Part shown: positions 54,527 through 64,000 of the stretch, in pieces
How positions within the stretch are numbered: the first letter of the stretch is position 1
How the letters are laid out: each line of letters begins with the position of its first letter
Source of the DNA: Vreelandella sulfidaeris
GTDB taxonomy: Bacteria > Pseudomonadota > Gammaproteobacteria > Pseudomonadales > Halomonadaceae
Reading direction: 5' to 3'
DNA: 64,000 bases
Assembly: GCA_007182875.1 (NCBI GenBank)
Contig: AP019514.1
Location: forward strand, 2,356,001 to 2,420,000
Notes under the pieces: model-generated
Database searches by the model: none
What the model saw: only the letters and a program-made list of their open reading frames with translations
What the model was told of the DNA's origin: nothing
Position numbers and translations under genes: made by a program

Positions 54527-55548
54527 ATGGCAGATTTACTCAGTGTGGCCAAACTCGCCGGGGTGTCTAGGGCAACTGCGGCGCGAGCTTTTCAAGTCCC
54601 GATTTGGTACGCCCCGCTACCCGGCAAAGGTGTTTAACGCTGCCCAGCAGCTTGCGTTTAGGCCAAATAAAATCGCCCAACAGCTTCGCTCTCAAGCGAC
54701 GCAGATGATCGGCGTGATGGTGCCCAGTCTCGATAACCCAGTGTTTGCCGAACAGCTACAAGCCATGGAAGTAGCAGCACGTGCGTCTGGTTACTCACTA
54801 ATCGTTACCACCAGCGAATACTCGCCCAGCCGCGAGGGTGACATTGTTGAGGAGATGCTGCGCCAGCGCGTGGACGGCTTGGTGCTTACCGTGGCAGAAG
54901 CCGATAACAGCGCCGTGCTGGACAAGCTGCGTTTAGAAAATACACCGTGCTTACTGGTCTACAACCCACCCGGCAACAGCAGCTTTCCCTCCATCGGCGT
55001 CGATAACCGTGCCGCCAGTGCTGATGCCACCCGCCATTTAATCACCCTGGGCCATGAACGGATTGGTATGGTCGCTGGCCCGCTATTGCAATCAGACCGT
55101 GCCCAACAGCGTTTTGACGGTTACTGCCACGCTATGCGCGAGGCAGGCCTGATCGCCCGTCCGCTCGTTGAGATGGCCCGCCATACCCAAGCTGACCTCG
55201 CAAGCCTAATACCTGCACTGCAAGGCCCAGACGCTCTCAGCGCAGTTATCTGTACCAATGACCTGCTCGCTATCAGCCTGATTGGCGAACTGCAACGCGC
55301 AGGATTTAGCGTGCCTGGCGATCTTTCTGTAATGGGTTTTGACGGCATTGCATTAGGCAAACACCTCTACCCGTCGCTATGCACCATTGAGCAACCACGC
55401 GCCGACATTGGGCGCACCGCGGTGCACACCTTGCTAGCCATGATTCGGGGAGAAGAATGCACACCTACTCCCCCTGCCCCACGCATTGCGTCAGGGCGAA
55501 AGTGTCGGAATCCCGACATCCCGTAAGTCCACGTTAAGCACTTCCTAG
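54527..55548 (+). CDS. LacI-family transcriptional regulator
   Basis: About 340 codons. The N-terminal HTH MADLLSVAKLAGVSRATAAR and hinge (FNAAQQLAFRPNKIAQQL) lead into the sugar-binding-like core (IGVMVPSLDNPVFAEQLQAM, RQRVDGLVLTVAEAD, ICTNDLLAISLIGELQRAG, LSVMGFDGIALGKHLYP). Indels near 54590 and 54630, within the HTH, and near 55490, where the frame should read ALRQGESVG and stop at TAG 55548. Palindromic operator just upstream. First gene of a transport module. Confidence 0.92.
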
Positions 55549-55559
55549 AGGAACACGGT

Positions 55560-56589
55560 ATGAGTCTTAATCGCATGAACCTTAAGCATCTTTATCAAGC
55601 GTTACTGGCCACGGCGGTTATCAGTGCGTCAGGGGTCGCTACTGCCCAATCAAGCGACAACGCGATCTGCTACAACTGCCCGCCAGAGTGGGCGGATTGG
55701 GGTACTCAGCTGCGTTTGATCGAACAGGAGACCGGCATTCGCGTGCCCCAAGACAACAAAAATTCCGGACAATCCCTAGCACAATTAGTTGCTGAAGAAA
55801 GTAGTCCGGTGGCTGATGTCGTTTACTACGGAGTGACCTTCGGCATTCAAGCCATGGAAGAGGACGTAGTGACGCCCTACCAGCCTGCCCATTGGGACGA
55901 GATACCCGAAGGCCTGAAAGACCCCGAAGGTAACTGGTTTGCCATCCACTCCGGCACCCTCGGTTTTATGGTCAACGTCGACGCCTTGGATGGCGCGCCG
56001 GTGCCCACTTCCTGGGAAGACCTGCTCAAGCCTGAGTATCGCGGCATGGTGGGTTACCTTGACCCGGCCAGTGCCTTTGTCGGCTATGTCGGTGCCGTGG
56101 CGGTCAACCTAGCCATGGGTGGCGATCTTAACGACTTCACCCCAGCGATCGACTACTTCAATCAGCTCGCCGAAAACGACCCGATTGTGCCCAAGCAAAC
56201 CAGCTACGCGCGAGTTCTTTCCGGCGAGATACCCATCCTGCTCGATTACGACTTCAACGCTTACCGCGCCCGCCACAGCGATGGTGCCAACGTTGAGTTT
56301 GTGATTCCCGAAGAGGGTAGCGTGGTGGTGCCTTATGTTATGAGCTTGGTGAAAGATGGCCCTAACCCCGAAAACGGCCAGCAAGTGCTTGATTTTGTGC
56401 TCTCTGACCAAGGCCAAGCGGTATGGGCTGATGCTTACCTACGCCCTGTGCGCGCCAGCGCCATCTCCCGAAGCGCGCGAAGTCTTTCTGCCCGATAGCG
56501 AGTATGCCCGCGCCGAAGCTCTCGACTACACCGCTATGGCGGCTGCTCAACGTAGCTTCTCTGAGCGTTATCTGTCGGAGGTTCGTTAA
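55560..56589 (+). CDS. Periplasmic substrate-binding protein (SBP family 1/6-like)
   Basis: About 343 codons. Leader MSLNRMNLKHLYQALLATAV, cut near ATAQ. The mature N-terminus NAICYNCPPEWADWGTQLR is followed by SSPVADVVYYGVTFGIQAME, GTLGFMVNVDALDGAPVPTS and YRGMVGYLDPASAFVGYVGA, as in iron/polyamine/phosphonate-type binding proteins. Frameshift near 56460. AGAGGA upstream. It starts 11 bases after the LacI stop. Ligand unknown; the phosphodiesterase in the operon suggests an organophosphate. Confidence 0.85.
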
Positions 56590-56591
56590 TC

Positions 56592-57487
56592 ATGACAGCA
56601 GCATCCAAGCAGCCCTCCGGGGCTGCTTCTTTCGTCAATAGTCGTCAGATCATGGTGGGGCCCGCGCGTCGAAAAAGCCTTATCGCAATGTTTACTTTAC
56701 TGCCTGCCCTGGTGATTTTCTGCGCCTTTTGGCTACTGCCTTTTCGCGTCTGATCATGATGGGCGCCGAGGCTGACCCAAGCAGCGGTATTAGCGCGTAT
56801 TTAACTATTCTCACCCATCGTCAGTACTTAATTAGTCTAGCGACCACCGTTGGTCTCTCGCTGGTAGTGTCACTGGTAGCCGTTGCCATTGCGGGCATTG
56901 CTGGATTTTTTCTCGCCCGTCAGCGATTTTTGGCAAATCCATACTAGTGGCTATCCTCACTTTTCCGCTGGCTTTTCCAGGCGTGGTGGTGGGCTTTCTG
57001 GTCATCATGCTGGGGAGGGCGTCAAGGCGCCTTGGCGCAGACTAGCCTGTGGCTGTTTGGCGAGCGCTGGATGTTCGCCTACTCACTGGCCGGGCTATTT
57101 ATTGGTTACCTCTACTTCTCCATCCCTCGTGTCATTACCACGGTGATGGCTGCCTGCGACAACCTGGATCAAAGTCTTGAAGAAGCCGCCCGCTCGTTAG
57201 GCGCTAACACCTGGCAGGTCACCAAAGACGTTATCGTGCCTGGCATTGCGCCCGCGCTGCTCTCAACCGGTGCTATCTGCTTTGCGACCAGCATGGGCGC
57301 CTTTGGTACGGCGTTTACCCTGGGCACGCGGTTAAGCATTCTGCCGCTCAATATCTACGGTGAATTCACCAACTACGCCAATTTTGCCATGGCCGCCGCG
57401 CTTTCGGTGGTGCTGGGCGTGATTACGTGGATGGCATTGAGCCTTGCCCGCAGGCTGGCAGGCGGCAACCTGGGAGCCTCCGTATGA
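56592..57487 (+). CDS. ABC transporter permease 1
   Basis: About 298 codons. Six-helix binding-protein-dependent permease: LIAMFTLLPALVIFCAFWLL, TTVGLSLVVSLVAVAIAGIA, and the EAA loop SLEEAARSLGANTWQVTKDV that docks on the ATPase. Frameshifts near 56740, 56935 and 57020. Starts two bases after the binding protein and overlaps the next permease (ATGA). Confidence 0.9.
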
Positions 57488-58270
57488 AATCGCGTCTACG
57501 CTTTACGTTGCAATTGGGCTTCACCCTGCTGGTGTGCCTGTTCATGATCGTGCCTGTCGCAATGTCAGTCATGGCGGGGCTAACCGAGAACTACTTTGTT
57601 GGCCTGCAGAGTGGCTTAACGCTGCGCTGGGTGAATGAGGTGTGGCAGCTCTACGCCGATACCATCTGGCTCTCCATTAAACTGGCGCTGGCCTGCTTAC
57701 TAATCACGACCCTGATTGGCGTACCCGCCGCCTATGGCCTGCTGCGCAGCCGCCGCCGCTGGGCCAACGCGATCGAAGAACTCCTGCTGCTACCGGTTGC
57801 CGTGCCTGGGCTGGCCACCGCGCTTGCCCTACTGCTCGTCTATGGCAGCTACCGTGAATTTCGCGGCAGCTGGCTATTTATTTTGATTGGCCATGTGCTG
57901 TTTACCTTGCCCTTTATGGTGCGCGCGGTGCTCTCCGTGATGCAGACCGCCAAGCTTCCCCAACTGGAAGAAGCCGCCGCCAGCTTAGGCGCCAGTTTCA
58001 GGCAACGCTTTTTCGGGGTGGTCATCCCCAACTGTATGAGCGGTATTTTGGCGGGGCGCTGATGGTGGTCACCCTATCGATCGGTGAATTCAACATTACC
58101 TGGATGCTGCACACCCCTTGACCAAGACGCTCCCGGTCGGCTTGGCCGACAGCTACGCCTCCATGCGCCTGGAAGTTGGGTCGGCTTACACGCTGATATT
58201 TCTGGTCATGGTCGTGCCCTTGCTGGTGGCGATTCAGTGGGCGGGCCGACTCACCGAGCAGCGCCACTAA
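57484..58270 (+). CDS. ABC transporter permease 2
   Basis: About 262 codons. Six helices: LGFTLLVCLFMIVPVAMSVM, IKLALACLLITTLIGVPAAY, VLFTLPFMVRAVLSVMQTA, EAA loop QLEEAAASLGASFRQRFFGV, then LSIGEFNITWMLHTPLTKTL after a frameshift. Indels near 58060 and 58120. Followed after 23 bases by the ATPase. Confidence 0.9.
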
Positions 58271-58293
58271 GTTTTATTATTTGAGAATCCGTT

Positions 58294-59368
58294 ATGAGTT
58301 CATCTGTCAGTATTACGCTAAACCAATGCAGCCGCACCTTTGCTGGTGGCAACACGGCGCTCCAGCCGCTTGACTTGCAGGTTAATGCCGGTGAAACCCT
58401 GGTACTGCTGGGCCCTTCCGGCTGCGGCAAAACCACCACTCTGCGCATTATTAGCGGTCTGGAAAGCCCCGACCAAGGCGGACAAGTGCTGTTTGGGAGC
58501 GTGATATCACTGCGCTGCCGATTGAGAAGCGCGACGTGGGAATGGTGTTTCAAAACTACGCGCTCTTCCCCAACATGAGCGTTGCCGACAATATTGCCTA
58601 TGGCCTGAAAATACAGCGTTTGCCACGTGCCGAGATTGCCCAAAGGCTTGACGAAGTCATGCATATGGTTGACTTACAAGGCTTTGGCGAGCGGAGAATC
58701 GACGCCCTCTCCGGTGGCCAAAAGCAGCGCGTGGCGCTTGCCCGTGCGATTGCTGTTCGCCCCAAGGTGCTGCTGTTTGATGAGCCATTGGCAGCTCTCG
58801 ACGCCAAACTTCGTGATCGCCTGAGAATTGAAATTGGCCAGCTACTGCGAAAGCTTGGCACCACGGCGGTTTACGTCACCCACGATCAAGATGAGGCGAT
58901 GGCCTTGGGTGACCGCATCGCGGTAATGCTGGGCGCATTGCGCAGCTAGGCACACCGTAGGAGATTTACCACCAACCGGCCAACGCCTTTGTGGCGGACT
59001 TTATTGGTGCGGTTAATTGCCTGGAAGTGATCGGTACACGAGCTGATGGTGGGCTAATAATGCATGGGGCGAACTCATCGCTAATCATTTGCAGGGAGTC
59101 ACTACGGTTTACTGCCGACCAGAAGATATCCAGGTAGTACCGCTAAGCCGCCGATATAAAAGGCAAAGTGGTACAGAGCATTTTCCTAGGGCAGACCCAA
59201 CGCCTGATGGTAGACACTGGCGGCGCTTCGCCACTCAAGATTGAAGCACCCTCCCGCCAGCGTTGGCCAAATGGTACCGCGATTGGTTTGGCACTCCCTT
59301 CTAGCGTGCTTTTTCATCCAGATAAGCCCACTGCCCCTGTTAATGCCAAGGAGATGGCCAATGGCTGA
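58294..59368 (+). CDS. ABC transporter ATPase, PotA/UgpC-like
   Basis: About 358 codons. Walker [20 protein letters not shown]-loop [15 protein letters not shown], signature [16 protein letters not shown], Walker [18 protein letters not shown], switch His in [13 protein letters not shown]. The C-terminal TOBE-like domain follows ([19 protein letters not shown]). Frameshifts near 58500, 58935, 59060 and 59150. The final codons overlap the phosphodiesterase ATG. Confidence 0.92.
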
Positions 59369-60224
59369 TCAAGGTTTAAACATTAAGAAAGCCCCTCATG
59401 CCCAGCAATGCCTTATCGCCCAGATTAGCGATCCGCATATCAAGGCGGGCGGTAAACTCTTACCGGCAGGTAGATACCGCCAGTGCCCTGCGCCAAGCAA
59501 TCAGCACGCTCAATCAGCTAGCGCCGCGCCCCGACCTGGTACTGATTAGCGGTGACTTGGTTGATTTTGGCCACCCTAGCGAGTACGCCACCTTTAAGCA
59601 GATCCTGGCTGAGTTAACGCTGCCCGTGTACTTGATCCCTGGCAATCATGATAACCGCGAACATCTGCGCGCTGCCTTTACCGAGCACCGTTATCTATTT
59701 CAGCACCGCGACTATTTACAATGGGTCGTGGATGACTATCCGGTACGCATTGTAGGGCTCGACTCATCGGTGCCGGGTAAACCCTACGGGGAGCTAAGCG
59801 ATGAAAGCCTGCAGTGGCTAGACACTAAGCTGGCAGAGCAACCCGAAAAAACCGACGCTGGTCATGGTGCATCACCACCCGTTTGTTAGTGGCATCGACC
59901 ATATGGATCGCCAGCCGCTCAAGCGACCAGACGCGCTAGCCGACGCCATTGGCAAACATGCCCAGGTCGAGCGTGTGCTCTGCGGGCATCTACACCGGAG
60001 CATTCAGGCCCGCTTTGCCAACACCTTGGCGATTAGCTGCCCCGGGTTTCCCATCAGGTGAGTTTGGATCTCACGCCAAACGGCCCTCCAGCTTTCAGTT
60101 AGAGCCTCCTGGTTACTTGCTGCATCAGTGGTCGGCGGCTAACGGCATGGTGACTCACCAGGGATTTATCAAGCGCTATCCTGGCCCTTTTCCGTTTTTT
60201 GACGCCAACGGGTTAATTGACTAA
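59361..60224 (+). CDS. GpdQ-like metallophosphodiesterase
   Basis: About 288 codons. Binuclear calcineurin-like motifs in order: LIAQISDPHIKAGG (Asp, His), DLVLISGDLVDFGHPSEY (Asp), YLIPGNHDNREHL (Asn, His), VMVHHHPFVSGI (His) and ERVLCGHLHRS (His pair). The whole chain follows Enterobacter GpdQ, a glycerophosphodiesterase with wide diester range, and CpdA-like enzymes. Indels near 59460, 59850 and 60050. Start with AAGGAG, overlapping the ATPase stop. No signal peptide, so it acts on imported substrate in the cytoplasm. Confidence 0.88.
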
Positions 60225-60296
60225 GGCACGCTTGATAAACCACCAACTCATCAGCGGAAAACAGCACAAGGTTACGTTGGAAAGCAATCGGTCACG

Positions 60297-61150
60297 CTAC
60301 AAAGAGAGCTCAGCCTCAGATGTTGTAGTATCCAATTGCGCCAACTCCCAAGCTTGCACCATTTGCTTTTAGCTATTCCCCAACGGTAGCCGCCTAGCGC
60401 ACCACTTTGTTGAATCACCCGATGGCAGGGAATCCAAAGAGCAATCGGGTTGGCGCCGACGGCGTTGCCTACCGCTCGGGAGGAGTTAGGCGCTCCCAGT
60501 GCCTGAGCAATATGTGTATAGCTAACCCATTGCCCCTCGGGAATCGTCAGTAATGCCCGCCAAACCGCCACTTGAAAGTTAGTGCCTGTCACGTGCAATG
60601 ACAAAGACGCTGGCGACTCTTCTGACTTGGCAAAAATCGCCTCCACCGCGTAGCGCGTAGCAACGGGGTTATGGTGGAACGTACTGCGCGGCCACTCCTT
60701 GGCAAGTCGTGCCAGCAAATCGTCGGCACTGGTAGCATCGACAAAGCCCATGCGGCAGATCCCGCGAGGCGTTATGGCCACAAAATATGACCAAGGGGCG
60801 TTTCATGCACGCCATAAGTAATCTCAACGCCCTCGCCCTGGCGCTTATATTCACCCGGGGTGACAGCCTCTAGCTGAACAAAGTGATCATAAAGCCGCGA
60901 GCCACCGCTAAGCCCCAGGGAATGAGCAATATCCAACAGCGAAGTGGAAGATTGCATCAGCCGCTTGCCCCGCTCTAACGTGAGCGCCTGTAAAAGCGCT
61001 TGGGACTAATCCCTACATAACGGCAAAACAGTCGTTGGAAGTGAAAAGCGCTCAGATGAACGTGAGCAGACACCGTTTCCAAGTTAGGCTGCGTCGCTGC
61101 ATGAGCTACCATATAAGCCATGGCTTTTCGATACGCGCATAATCGTTCAT
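60297..61150 (-). CDS. Ada-like AraC-HTH / O6-methylguanine-DNA methyltransferase
   Basis: About 284 codons. N-terminal AraC HTH (ARIEKAMAYMVAHAATQPN, HLSAFHFQRLFCRYVGISPK) followed by a methyltransferase domain (FQVAVWRALLTIPEGQWVSY, NAVGANPIALWIPCHRVIQ) with acceptor Cys in PCHRV. It lacks the Cys-rich N-terminal phosphotriester domain of full Ada. Frameshifts near 61110, 61005, 60780 and 60370. Free-standing, convergent with the phosphodiesterase. Confidence 0.9.
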
Positions 61151-61365
61151 TTTTGCCTCACTGAGCGCCCTGTTATAGGTTTTCTAAGTGCTTATGCTGA
61201 TAGCCTAAGGGATCGAGGCGCGCTTGCCGACCCGAATCTTGCTCAATCACTAGCGAATAATCACTCACTGTTTTAGCGTTAGGATGACGGTGATGTACAA
61301 AAGACACATTGCCTATTTCCCGCTAGAGTGAAGTTCCGCCTCAATAGAGGGTATCCGATAAGCCC

Positions 61366-62285
61366 ATGCAAGATTTGATCAACGACATTGCGACAGCCAT
61401 GGCAAAAGCAGAGGAGCGCGGCAAGGTCGCAAACTATATTCCCGAGCTTGGCCATGTTGACCCACAGCAGTTTGTTATTTCGCTCGCCACCGTGGATGGC
61501 AACGTTTACTCGGCAGGTTGTGCTACCACGCCCTTCTCGATTCAGAGTATCTCTAAAGTATTTACGCTGACCATTGCATTGGGGCAAGTGGGTGATTCGC
61601 TGTGGTCAAAGTAGGCCGCGAGCCCTCAGGTGATCCCTTCAACTCCATCGTGCAGCTTGAACACGAAAGCGGTAAACCGCGTAACCCGTTTATCAATGCC
61701 GGGGCCATTGCGGTGGTCGATGCGATCATGATGGGCCACGAGCCCAAAGAGACCCTGGGCGAGATTCTTAGCTTTGTACGCTATATCGCCGATGACGACA
61801 GCATTTACTTTGATCATGCGGTGGCCGCTTCCGAAATGGCCCACCGCGACCGCAATGCGTCACTCGCGCATTTCATGAAAGCGTTTGGCCATCTTCGCCA
61901 CGATGTCGATAAGGTTCTGGGTACCTACTTCCATCAATGCGCCATCGCCATGAGCTGCGAACAACTCGCCCATGCAGGTTTGTTCCTGGCCTCAGATGGC
62001 GTGAACGAACCCAGCGGCATTCGCGTAGTGGCGCCCCAGCGGGCACGGCGCATTAACTCATTAATGATGATGTGTGGACACTACGATGCGTCCGGTGAGT
62101 TTGCCTTTCGCGTTGGCTTGCCCGGCAAAAGTGGCGTAGGCGGCGGCATACTCGCCATCGCGCCAGGCCATGGTTCCGTTGCTGTTTGGTCCCCGGGATT
62201 GGACGCCTACGGCAACAGCCTGCTAGGCACCCAGGCGCTCGAAATGTTTGTGCAACGTACGGGCTGGTCAGTGTTTGGGCATTAA
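61366..62285 (+). CDS. glsA: Glutaminase (serine-type GlsA)
   Basis: Hydrolyses glutamine to glutamate and ammonia. About 306 codons. Beta-lactamase-like fold with the catalytic SxxK as [15 protein letters not shown], then [31 protein letters not shown] and [15 protein letters not shown]. Frameshift near 61615: a missing A in TCAAAGTAGG splits SLWSK from VGREPSG. Glutamate supply is relevant to osmotic balance (inference). Confidence 0.95.
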
Positions 62286-62397
62286 AGTACGCATCTCCGT
62301 CGACTTAACCTAAGCTGGACAATAGTAGGTTGGTCCCACAGTATAGCTAGCCAGATACGGACATTTTACAATGCCATTATTAGTCAGGGAGGACACC

Positions 62398-63212
62398 ATG
62401 GCCAATGATATGAGTAACCCCGATCACCGTGATGCGATTAAAATCTTCGCGCGCCTGGGGTACGCCTCTCGAGGCATCGTCTATCTCTTAGTTGGCGGTC
62501 TCGCCGCACTGGCGGCGTTTGGTCAAGGTGGCCAAACAGAAGGCAGTCGCGGTGCTTTAGAGAGGGTGCTCGCTGCCCCCTTCGGGAAAATATTATTAGG
62601 CCTCATTGCATTGGGCTTGGTTTGCTATGCCCTGTGGCGCACGATACAAGCGATCAAAGACGCCGACCACCACGGCACTGACGCTAAGGGCATTGCCATT
62701 CGTACTGGCTTAATGGTGAGCGCTGTTACGCATACCCTATTAGCTTTTTGCGGCAACCCTCATCTTCCAATTTGGCGGCTCTTCTGGGGGCTCGGGTGGG
62801 GCTCACAGGGAATGGCTAGCTGGCTGATGCAACAGCCTTTCGGCCGCTGGCTGGTAGGCGCAGTCGGAATAATCTTGATCGGCGTTGGCATCTCTCATGT
62901 GTTCAAAGGCTTCAAGGCCAAATTTCATAAACACTTCGCTATGCCAACGCAAACGCAGAAATGGGCTTACCCAATCTGCCGTTTTGGTTTGGTGACTCGC
63001 GGGATTGTATTTGCCATCGTAGGTTGCTTCTTTATTATTGCCGCTTACCAATTCAATCCTAGTGAGGCAGGTGGTACGGCTGAAGTATTTACCGCGCTGC
63101 GTAGCCAGTATACGGTCAATGGCTACTAGCCATTGTCGCTATAGGTCTGTTTGCGTTTGGCCTCTACAGCCTATTAGCAGCTGTCTACCGCCGCATTAAT
63201 GCCAGCATGTAG
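62398..63212 (+). CDS. DUF1206-domain membrane protein
   Basis: About 271 codons, six helices in three repeated pairs, each opening with a similar motif: ARLGYASRGIVYLLVGGLAA, IAIRTGLMVSAVTHTLLAF and CRFGLVTRGIVFAIVGCFF. This three-fold repeat is typical of DUF1206. Frameshifts near 62755, 62800 and 63115. GGGAGGACACC precedes the ATG. Function unknown. Confidence 0.9.
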
Positions 63213-63221
63213 TCACTTGAC

Positions 63222-63821
63222 ATGGCTAATGCGACTAACCGCACAAAGCAGTGGTTTGAGCGCCTCAACGGCTCAAAGAATATGCTGTGGCTACTCGGTA
63301 CGCTCTCTTTCTTGAAACAATAATTCTGCCCATACCGCTTGAGCTAGTACTCATCCCGCTAATGGCCGCCAATAAACACCGTATCTGGCTATTAGCGACG
63401 GTCACTACCGTAGGCTGCCTTATTGCTTCGCTGGTCGGCTATAGCGTCGGCCTGCTGCTTTTCAGACGATAGGCGTATGGTTTATCGACTTTATGGGGAT
63501 GCAGGAGAGTTATCAGGCGTTCCAAACGTTTTTGACCAGTATGGTTTTATCGCCATTCTTTCCATTGGCATTTTACCTATCCCCTTTCAGGTCGCGATGA
63601 TTACCGCTGGGCTCTCTGGTTATCCGGTTCTGCTCTTTGCGCTCGCAGCGTTAATTGCCCGCGGACTGCGTTATTTCGGCCTGGCTTGGCTCGTTCATCG
63701 CTTTGGTAGCCAGGTACTTCTGTTATGGAAGCAACAAGCCCTGGTGACCAGTTTAGTGGCGGGGATAGTAGTACTGGTACTGGCGCTGGGAATGCAGGCC
63801 TTGGCAGGGCTGGTTATGTAG
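63222..63821 (+). CDS. VTT/DedA-like membrane protein (YqaA type)
   Basis: About 200 codons. GTLSFLETIILPIPLELVLI, a re-entrant-like segment with Pro and acidic residues as in YqaA/DedA proteins, then GYSVGLLLF, FDQYGFIAILSIGILPIPFQ and ITAGLSGYPVLLFALAALIA with RGLRYFGLAWLVHRFG. Frameshifts near 63300 and 63470. Nine bases after the DUF1206 stop, so probably one transcript. Distinct from the DedA protein at 33022. Confidence 0.85.
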
Positions 63822-63864
63822 CGAAAGCTAAACCAGCCCACTGCCAGCGAGCAAACCAACTGGC

Positions 63865-64000
63865 TTATGCATCGTCTTGCTTCGTACCCGGCGCTGACGC
63901 CATATGTTTAGCCTTCATATCCTTGAATGCCTCCATGATGTCCATCGGTAACGGGAAGACAATCGTGGAGGCGTTCTTATTGCTCATGTCACTCATGGTT
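63865..64000 (-). CDS. C-terminus of a slipin/SPFH-type protein, partial
   Basis: The last 45 or so codons run into the right edge. The visible end contains NKNASTIVFPLPMDIMEAF and ends GTKQDDA. The STIVFPLP motif is familiar from the tails of bacterial slipins (stomatin-like membrane scaffold proteins). Too little is present to be sure. Confidence 0.5.
   Translation of the reverse strand, partial: TMSDMSNKNASTIVFPLPMDIMEAFKDMKAKHMASAPGTKQDDA

Noticed and set aside
1..64000. Programmed frameshifting or genuine pseudogenes
   Set aside because: Breaks are spread over most long genes, in homopolymers, without slippery-site plus pseudoknot structure, and reading continues perfectly in the next frame. 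Error is the simpler cause.
1..64000. tRNA, rRNA, IS element or prophage
   Set aside because: None was recognised on reading both strands; no transposase, integrase or phage structural gene is present.

Overview
The window is about 54% GC (estimated by eye) and codes densely on both strands. It reads as chromosome of a moderately halophilic gammaproteobacterium, most likely Halomonadaceae (Halomonas/Vreelandella-like). Reasons: the nqrA-gap-mfd order resembles Pseudomonas and relatives; it has an OprI/Lpp-type alanine-zipper lipoprotein, a DUF3141 hydrolase, a DUF6586 gene coupled to topA, and the classical proA-nadD-rsfS-rlmH-mrdA-rodA-mltB-rlpA-dacA-ybeD-lipB cluster. No rRNA, tRNA, CRISPR array, insertion sequence or prophage was recognised. 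The genus is an inference from gene content.

Nearly every gene longer than about 300 codons is broken by one or more single-base insertions or deletions, mostly in short homopolymers. They hit essential genes (topA, mrdA, rodA, lipA, proA, nadD), and the other frame continues the same protein exactly. I read these as sequencing or consensus errors, not as pseudogenes. CDS coordinates below are whole-gene extents across the shifts.

Layout. 1-3341: nqrC (cut by the window edge), nqrB and nqrA of the Na+-pumping NADH:quinone reductase. 3650-8802: gap, divergent from mfd. 8884-11262: two L,D-transpeptidases on either side of the Lpp-like lipoprotein. 11369-14970: a helical unknown, DUF6586 and topA. 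15258-18932: a DUF3141 hydrolase divergent from a LysR regulator. 19101-30902: lipA, then the leftward lipoate and cell-wall-elongation cluster ending with proA. 31204-34361: two membrane proteins with degenerate GGDEF domains, a DedA protein and a PAP2 phosphatase. 34436-38370: RhtB exporter, ubiX, mpl, a glutaredoxin-like protein and a periplasmic unknown. 38707-46882: a dipeptide/oligopeptide ABC transporter (SBP, B, C, D, F), a LysR regulator and Xaa-Pro dipeptidase pepQ. 46987-52897: OmpW-like porin, SDR oxidoreductase, MoxR/VWA pair, cytochrome b561, a GNAT-like protein and RidA. 52857-54324: cobQ. 54527-60224: LacI regulator, a complete ABC importer and a GpdQ-like phosphodiesterase, with a perfect 18-bp palindrome just before lacI. 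60297-63821: Ada-like methyltransferase, glutaminase, DUF1206 and a VTT-domain protein. 63865-64000: C-terminus of a slipin-like protein.

Themes. Many genes build, trim or recycle the envelope (PBP2, RodA, MltB, RlpA, DacA, Mpl, two L,D-transpeptidases, Lpp, DedA, PAP2). Two catabolic modules each pair an importer with the enzyme likely to act on the imported substrate: dipeptides with PepQ, and possibly phosphodiesters with a GpdQ-like enzyme. The least expected observations are the tandem-repeat n-region of the RlpA signal peptide, the paired catalytically degenerate GGDEF proteins, the overlapping DedA-PAP2 genes, the LacI/ABC/GpdQ module and an orphan terminator that may mark a small RNA.
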